DNA of 64,000 nucleotides, taken from Tateyamaria sp947503385 (GTDB lineage: Bacteria; Pseudomonadota; Alphaproteobacteria; Rhodobacterales; Rhodobacteraceae). A program made the position numbers and the translations under genes. Positions within the stretch are counted from its first letter, which is position 1. Each line of letters opens with the position of its first letter. The stretch is from positions 372,001-436,000 of the forward strand of contig NZ_JBNFZM010000003.1 in NCBI RefSeq assembly GCF_051195235.1, given 5' to 3'. The notes under the pieces were generated by a model. It was not told the origin of the DNA and ran no database searches. It saw only the letters and a list, made by a program, of their open reading frames with translations. Of this stretch, positions 59,509 to 64,000 are shown in pieces.

Positions 59509-61038
59509 ATGGAGTTCCTGTTCTACATGGGCGACGTGTTCACCCCGATCAATTTCGGGTTGCTGTTGCTTGGAACGATTGGCGGCCTCATCCTTGGTGC
59601 GACGCCGGGCCTGTCGCCGACCATGGCTGTGGCCCTCTTGATCCCGTTCACCTTCCAGCTAGAGCCGCAGCAGGGGCTGATCCTGCTGGGTGCGGCCTAC
59701 ACTTCGACAGTGGCAGGCGGCGCGGTCAGTGCCATTCTGCTCAAGATCCCCGGCGCGCCAGCCAACATCGCCACCACGCTTGACGGGCATACGATGGCAA
59801 CCAAGGGCGAAGGCGCAAAGGCGTTGCAGCTGTCGTTCCTCGCCTCTGCGGTGGGTGGGTTGTTTGGTGTGTTCCTGCTGATCTTTTTGACACCGGTTCT
59901 GGCGCAGTGGGCGCTGGCGTTTGGCCCCTCGCACCTGTTCTGGCTGGCCATTCTGGGTGTGACAGTGATTGGCACACTCGATTCCAGCTCAGTGGTCAAA
60001 GGCCTGTTGTCGGGCTGTATCGGTCTCTGGCTCGCCACGATTGGCTTTGACGACATTATGGGCGCGCAGCGGTTCATCTTTCATCCGGCAGTCAGCGGCG
60101 GGATCAACGTTATTCCGGCCCTGATCGGTCTGTTCGCCATCCCGCAGGTGATCACGATGTTCACCAAGGGCCGGTCGAGCGACGATGCCGAGATCATCAC
60201 CGTGCAGCGCCACCCGATCCGGCTTGCCGTCCTTGAGGTGTTCCGCCGCAAAACCGCGCTGGCCATTGGCACCATCACCGGGTCGATCATTGGCCTGATC
60301 CCGGGTGTGGGCGGGCAGATCGCCGGGCTGGTCGCCTATGATCAGTCCAAGAAATTCAGCAAAGAAAGCGAGAAATTCGGCACCGGCCACAGCGAAGGCG
60401 TCATCGCCGCCGAAAGCGCCAACAACGCCATGGTCGGCCCGTCGCTCGTGCCGCTGCTGACACTTTCCATTCCCGGCTCTCCCACGGCGGCGGTGCTGCT
60501 TGGGGGGCTGCTGATCCACGGGATTTTTCCGGGTCCGGACCTCTTCCTGAACTATCCGCAGGTGGCGTGGACCTTCATCGACTCGATGCTGATCGGGCAA
60601 CTGCTGATGTGCGTCTTTGGCCTCTATATTGCCGGTCTGGCCGCCAGCGTCGCGCGCGTCCCGCACGCCGTGATGGCCGCCATTGTGCTGGGGCTGGCGG
60701 TGTTCGGCAGCTACTCGGTCCAGAATTCGATGGGCGACGTCTACGTCATGGCAACGTTGGGCGTGGCGATGTATTTCCTCGAACGGTTCGGCTTTTCGGC
60801 GGCACCGCTCGTTTTGGGCCTCATCCTTGGCCCCATTGCCGAAGCGAACTTTATCCAAGGGTCGATGATCGCCAACGCGACCGTTGGCACAGGCACGTAT
60901 TTCTTTACCGGCTGGCTCAACTGGCTGCTGATCGCGATTGTGGTCGCGTCGATCAGCTATTCGGTCTGGATGGAGATCATGTCGCGCCGCTACACCACCA
61001 AGGATGACGCCGTGGCCAAAGAGGAGGCGCTGTCATGA
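59509..61038 (+). CDS. tctA: Tripartite tricarboxylate-type transporter, large membrane subunit TctA
   Basis: The 509-aa protein has about twelve hydrophobic segments and the family hallmarks GATPGLSPTMAVALLIPFTF near residue 33 and IGLIPGVGGQIAGLVAYDQS near 262, plus NNAMVGPSLVPLLTLSIPGSPTAAV. TctA is the channel subunit of secondary importers that use a periplasmic binding protein for carboxylates or sulfonates. It is followed by tctB in an ATGA overlap. In this cluster the substrate is more likely the one degraded by the downstream aldehyde dehydrogenase than citrate. Confidence 0.92.
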   Translation: MEFLFYMGDVFTPINFGLLLLGTIGGLILGATPGLSPTMAVALLIPFTFQLEPQQGLILLGAAYTSTVAGGAVSAILLKIPGAPANIATTLDGHTMATKGEGAKALQLSFLASAVGGLFGVFLLIFLTPVLAQWALAFGPSHLFWLAILGVTVIGTLDSSSVVKGLLSGCIGLWLATIGFDDIMGAQRFIFHPAVSGGINVIPALIGLFAIPQVITMFTKGRSSDDAEIITVQRHPIRLAVLEVFRRKTALAIGTITGSIIGLIPGVGGQIAGLVAYDQSKKFSKESEKFGTGHSEGVIAAESANNAMVGPSLVPLLTLSIPGSPTAAVLLGGLLIHGIFPGPDLFLNYPQVAWTFIDSMLIGQLLMCVFGLYIAGLAASVARVPHAVMAAIVLGLAVFGSYSVQNSMGDVYVMATLGVAMYFLERFGFSAAPLVLGLILGPIAEANFIQGSMIANATVGTGTYFFTGWLNWLLIAIVVASISYSVWMEIMSRRYTTKDDAVAKEEALS

Positions 61039-61499
61039 CCGACCTGCCCCGCAACCAGCATATCATCGCCTCGGGCCTGATCGCAGGCGTTGGCCTGAGC
61101 ATCGCCTATATCAGCTTTACCCAAGAACCGGCCGCCGCCTTTGTGTTTCCGCGCCTGATCTCGTCCGTCTTTGCCGTGCTGGCGGTGTGGACGTTCATCA
61201 AGGCCATGCTGGGCCGGACCAAGGTCGGCAACGGCATCAGCGCGCAAGCCATGCGCAACATGCTGCCCGGCCTAATCGTCGCCATCATCTATATTTACTG
61301 GGCGGCCAAGGGCGTGGGCTTTTACACCGCGACCACAGTCGCCTTTTTCGTCCTGCTGTCGCTATACGATCCGGCACCGCACACACAGCTGAAAAGCTGG
61401 CTCAAACGCATCGCAATCACCGCCGGTTTCATGGCGGTCATGTACGGTCTCTTTGCGCAATTGCTGAATGTCTTCACACCGCGAGAGATCTTTTTCTGA
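61035..61499 (+). CDS. tctB: Tripartite tricarboxylate-type transporter, small membrane subunit TctB
   Basis: The 154-aa protein has four hydrophobic segments (about residues 10-26, 33-55, 75-95 and 115-145) and the size and position of TctB, the small membrane subunit that partners TctA. It starts in an ATGA overlap with tctA. Sequence conservation in this subunit is low, so identification rests partly on gene order. Confidence 0.85.
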   Translation: MTDLPRNQHIIASGLIAGVGLSIAYISFTQEPAAAFVFPRLISSVFAVLAVWTFIKAMLGRTKVGNGISAQAMRNMLPGLIVAIIYIYWAAKGVGFYTATTVAFFVLLSLYDPAPHTQLKSWLKRIAITAGFMAVMYGLFAQLLNVFTPREIFF

Positions 61500-61537
61500 A
61501 CCGCTACAGCGGCAGAACAAACCCTAGGGAGGATACT

Positions 61538-62506
61538 ATGAAAACTTGGATTGCAGGGGCCGCACTGGCCTTGGCCACATTGACGGGCACCGCATATGCG
61601 GACGGCCATGGCGAATATCCGGAACGGCCCATCATGCTGATGGTCAGCTATGGCGCGGGTGGCGCCACTGACTTTCAGGCGCGCATCGTGACGATGACCG
61701 CCGGAAACGAAGACGCGCTGGGGATGCCCATTGCCATCGTCAACCGTCCCGGTGCCGGTGGACGCGTCGGCTGGAACTGGTTTGCATCCGAAGCCGAATC
61801 CGATGGCTACACGCTGGGTGCCTATAACATCCCGCATTTCATCGCCCAGTCGATTGAAGGCGGCGTGTCCTACTCCGCCGAAAGTTTTGAACCAATCGCG
61901 AACTGGGGTGCAGATCCGGCCGTGTTCGTGGTGGGTGCAGACAGCGATTTCAATTCGATGGACGACGTGGTCAGCTATGCCAAGGAAAACCCAGGCGGCC
62001 TCACCTTCTCCGGCGCGGGCCTGTTTGTGGGGCACCACATCGCAGCGCTGCAGCTGGAAAAGGCGGCGGGCGTGAAAATGGCCTACATCCCCAACAATGC
62101 TGGTGGCGCGGGCGCAATGCGCGCCGTGATTGCTGGCGAAGTGCTGGGCGGAGTCAACAATCTGTCCGACGCGTTCCGCGCGCAGGCCGCAGGCAACGTC
62201 AAAATCCTCGGCGTGTTTGATCTGGAGCGCAACGCGTTCCTGCCGGATGTCCCCACGCTCAAGGAACAGGGCTATGACATCGACAATGCCTCGGTGAACT
62301 TCCGCGGTGTGATGGTGCCCAAGGGCACACCGCAGCCCATCATCGACAAGCTGGCCGCCACCGTGCCGGCCATGTTCGAGAACAAGCGCGTCAAGAGCCG
62401 CATGGAAGCCGGTGGCTCGCCCATGCACATTATGACACGTGACGAAGTGCTCGCAATGTGGGCCGCACGCGAAGAAACGCTCAAAGAGCTGCTCGCTGGC
62501 CTCTGA
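61538..62506 (+). CDS. tctC: Periplasmic binding protein TctC/Bug-type
   Basis: The 322-aa protein has a signal peptide cleaved near residue 21 (GTAYA/DGH) and the TctC fold: YPERPIMLMVSYGAGGATDFQAR, VNRPGAGGRVGWNWFA and ASVNFRGVMVPKGTPQPIID. A strong AGGGAGGA site precedes the ATG. Bug-type proteins capture carboxylates, sulfonates or similar anions for TctAB. Here the binding gene follows the membrane genes, and the dehydrogenase gene comes next after a hairpin spacer. Confidence 0.92.
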   Translation: MKTWIAGAALALATLTGTAYADGHGEYPERPIMLMVSYGAGGATDFQARIVTMTAGNEDALGMPIAIVNRPGAGGRVGWNWFASEAESDGYTLGAYNIPHFIAQSIEGGVSYSAESFEPIANWGADPAVFVVGADSDFNSMDDVVSYAKENPGGLTFSGAGLFVGHHIAALQLEKAAGVKMAYIPNNAGGAGAMRAVIAGEVLGGVNNLSDAFRAQAAGNVKILGVFDLERNAFLPDVPTLKEQGYDIDNASVNFRGVMVPKGTPQPIIDKLAATVPAMFENKRVKSRMEAGGSPMHIMTRDEVLAMWAAREETLKELLAGL

Positions 62507-62513
62507 CCCCATC

Positions 62514-62542
62514 GCGCAGCGCCTGCAACACGGGCGCTGCGC
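62514..62542 (+). repeat. Hairpin between tctC and the aldehyde dehydrogenase gene
   Basis: GCGCAGCGCC-N9-GGCGCTGCGC is a perfect ten-base stem directly after the tctC stop. It has no following T-run, so it may stabilise the upstream message or reduce read-through. Confidence 0.5.
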
Positions 62543-62563
62543 ACCTCAAACAGGACACACCCC

Positions 62564-63967
62564 ATGAACACCGCCGATCCCATCGCAGATGTCGAAGCCA
62601 TCGTTGCACGTGCCCGTACCGCGCAGCGCGCCTTTGAGAGCGGCGGATCACAGCAGGCCTACGATCATGCAGCACAGGCAGCGGCGTGGGCCATCATGGA
62701 ACCGGGCCGAAACCGCCATCTGGCCGAATTGGCGGTGGAAACGACAGGCCTTGGCAACGTGCCCGACAAGATCACCAAGAACCATCGCAAGACGCTGGGT
62801 CTGATGCGCGACATCCAGCACGCGGCGACGTTCGGCATTATCAGCGATGACCCCGTCACCGGCATCACCGAAATCGCCCGCCCCATCGGCGTGATCGGCG
62901 CGGTTGTACCATCGACCAATCCCGGCGCGACACCCGCCAACAACATTATCAACGCGCTCAAATGCGGCAACGCCATCGTCGTGTCGCCATCGCCCAAGGG
63001 CGTGCCCACCTGCGAGGCGCTGCTGGGCTACATCCATGCCGAATTCGACAAGCTGGGGATTGACCGCGATCTGGTCCAGATGATCCCCGGGCGCGGATCC
63101 AAGGAAAAGACGCAGCGGTTGCTTGAAATCGCAAACTTAATCGTCGTGACAGGCAGCCAGAACAACGTCAAACGGGCTTATACCTCTGGCACCCCTGCCG
63201 TGGCCGTGGGCGCGGGCAATGTCGCCGTGATCGTGGACGAGACCGCCGACCTGACCGCAGCCGCAGAAAAAATCAAAGCCTCCAAAACCTTCGACAATGC
63301 GACGTCATGTTCGTCCGAGAATGCGGTGGTCGTCGTGGATGCAATCTATGACGCCTTTGCCGCCGAAATGGCCAAGACCGGCGGCGCTCTGATCACGGAC
63401 GAGACCAAGGTAACGTCGAAACTGTGGGTCAAAGGCCACCTGAACCCGCAAGCCATCGCGCAGGACGCGGACAAGATGATTGCCGCGCTCGGCCTGACGG
63501 ACGACGTGCCTGCGGACACTGAATATCTTGCGGTCGAGACAACCGGCATCGGCCCCGATCATCCTTTGTCCGGGGAAAAGCTGAGCCGGGTGCTGACCGT
63601 CTACCGCGCCCGCGATTTTGACGACGCCATCCGCCTGACACGCGACATCCAGTTGCATCAGGGTGCAGGACACTCCGTGGGTCTTCACACCCAGACGGAT
63701 GACCGGGCGCTGACGCTGGCCCAAGCCATCCCCACCAGCCGCGTGATCGTGAATCAGGCCCACACATTCGCCACCGGCGGATCGTTCACCAACGGTATGC
63801 CATTTTCGCTGTCGATGGGCTGCGGGTCTTGGGGGGGCAATTCCATCGACACGAATGTGCATTGGCGCCACTTCATGCAGACCACCAAAATCGTGCGTGA
63901 AATCCCTGCCAATGAACCTGCGGTCGAAGACATTTTTGGCGACTATTGGGGCGAGGCCGGCAAATGA
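62564..63967 (+). CDS. sauS: CoA-acylating aldehyde dehydrogenase, SauS-like (sulfoacetaldehyde dehydrogenase)
   Basis: The 467-aa protein is an acylating aldehyde dehydrogenase of the EutE/AdhE/SauS group: PIGVIGAVVPSTNPGATPAN near 107-126, Cys249 in NATSCSSENA as the catalytic nucleophile, and NQAHTFATGGSFTNGMPFS near the C terminus. SauS interconverts sulfoacetyl-CoA and sulfoacetaldehyde in sulfoacetate use. The linked TctABC would then import sulfoacetate or a related C2 compound; known sulfoacetate clusters use other transporters. Plain acetaldehyde or glycolaldehyde remain alternatives. Stop overlaps the start of the next gene by ATGA. Confidence 0.75.
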   Translation: MNTADPIADVEAIVARARTAQRAFESGGSQQAYDHAAQAAAWAIMEPGRNRHLAELAVETTGLGNVPDKITKNHRKTLGLMRDIQHAATFGIISDDPVTGITEIARPIGVIGAVVPSTNPGATPANNIINALKCGNAIVVSPSPKGVPTCEALLGYIHAEFDKLGIDRDLVQMIPGRGSKEKTQRLLEIANLIVVTGSQNNVKRAYTSGTPAVAVGAGNVAVIVDETADLTAAAEKIKASKTFDNATSCSSENAVVVVDAIYDAFAAEMAKTGGALITDETKVTSKLWVKGHLNPQAIAQDADKMIAALGLTDDVPADTEYLAVETTGIGPDHPLSGEKLSRVLTVYRARDFDDAIRLTRDIQLHQGAGHSVGLHTQTDDRALTLAQAIPTSRVIVNQAHTFATGGSFTNGMPFSLSMGCGSWGGNSIDTNVHWRHFMQTTKIVREIPANEPAVEDIFGDYWGEAGK

Positions 63968-64000
63968 TCTTTGACACGGCGGCGCCACCCCAAGGCACGG
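63964..64000 (+). CDS. Start of a further gene, cut by the window
   Basis: An ATG in an ATGA overlap with the aldehyde dehydrogenase gene opens a frame reading MIFDTAAPPQGT before the sequence ends. Only twelve residues are visible, which is too little to identify. In sulfoacetate-type clusters a CoA ligase or sulfoacetaldehyde acetyltransferase might be expected. Confidence 0.55.
   Translation, partial: MIFDTAAPPQGT

Noticed and set aside
1..64000. CRISPR arrays, tRNA or rRNA genes, insertion sequences, prophage integrase
   Set aside because: No regularly spaced repeats, cloverleaf-like genes, rRNA segments, transposase or integrase motifs were noticed on either strand.

Overview
The window looks like chromosomal DNA of an alphaproteobacterium, most likely Rhodobacteraceae (Roseobacter group). 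The base composition is GC-rich and genes are packed with ATGA, GTGA and TGATG stop/start overlaps. The gene families fit too: TctABC, paired-ATPase sugar ABC importers, uronate dehydrogenase, a SauS-like aldehyde dehydrogenase, DUF4331 and FAS1 proteins. No rRNA, tRNA, CRISPR array, transposase or integrase was recognised.

Layout. (1) 1-16610 is carbohydrate catabolism: a cut 3-hydroxyisobutyrate dehydrogenase-family gene, uronate dehydrogenase and an FAD oxidase on the minus strand. Divergent from them is a sugar/polyol ABC importer with two different ATPases, a 64-aa membrane protein, a VOC protein and a fused dihydroxyacetone kinase. A LacI regulator, a TIM-barrel isomerase, a Gfo/Idh oxidoreductase, xylulokinase and xylose isomerase follow. 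(2) 16607-24520 is minus strand: a small K+ channel, two large proteins of unknown function, a peptidoglycan-binding/CHAP-like hydrolase, a small membrane protein, a YdjC-type deacetylase and an SDR enzyme. (3) 24783-30352 is a plus-strand cassette of two unknown proteins, a DyP-type peroxidase, a membrane-anchored P450 with an atypical I-helix, and a GST-like protein whose only sensible start is ATC. (4) 30362-38624 is one tight minus-strand operon: an NMT1-type ABC importer plus a CodA-like deaminase, a flavin oxidase, two flavodoxin-fold reductases, a 2-oxoglutarate oxygenase and a creatininase-family hydrolase. It looks like an orphan catabolic pathway. (5) 38909-54270 is a complete type II secretion system (gspGHICD on minus, gspLMEF-lipoprotein-JK on plus) joined to an ECF sigma/RskA anti-sigma pair and a DUF4198 protein. 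A DUF4331 protein, a small lipoprotein and a prepilin peptidase follow. (6) 54267-58314 holds a second ECF sigma with a cupin anti-sigma, an anti-sigma-like membrane protein, a molybdopterin oxidoreductase with its cytochrome b, and a fasciclin protein. (7) 58378-64000 is a LacI regulator, TctABC and a SauS-like acylating aldehyde dehydrogenase.

The most interesting result is a promoter-like motif, TGAAAC (once CGAAAC)-N17-CGTM. It occurs at exactly the same spacing before gspL, before the DUF4331 gene, before the prepilin peptidase, before the FAS1 gene and before the cytochrome b/molybdoenzyme operon. This suggests that one ECF sigma factor switches on the secretion machine, its pilin-processing peptidase and several exported proteins together. 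The peroxidase/P450 cassette and the two large unknown proteins beside a wall hydrolase are the other candidates for undescribed systems.
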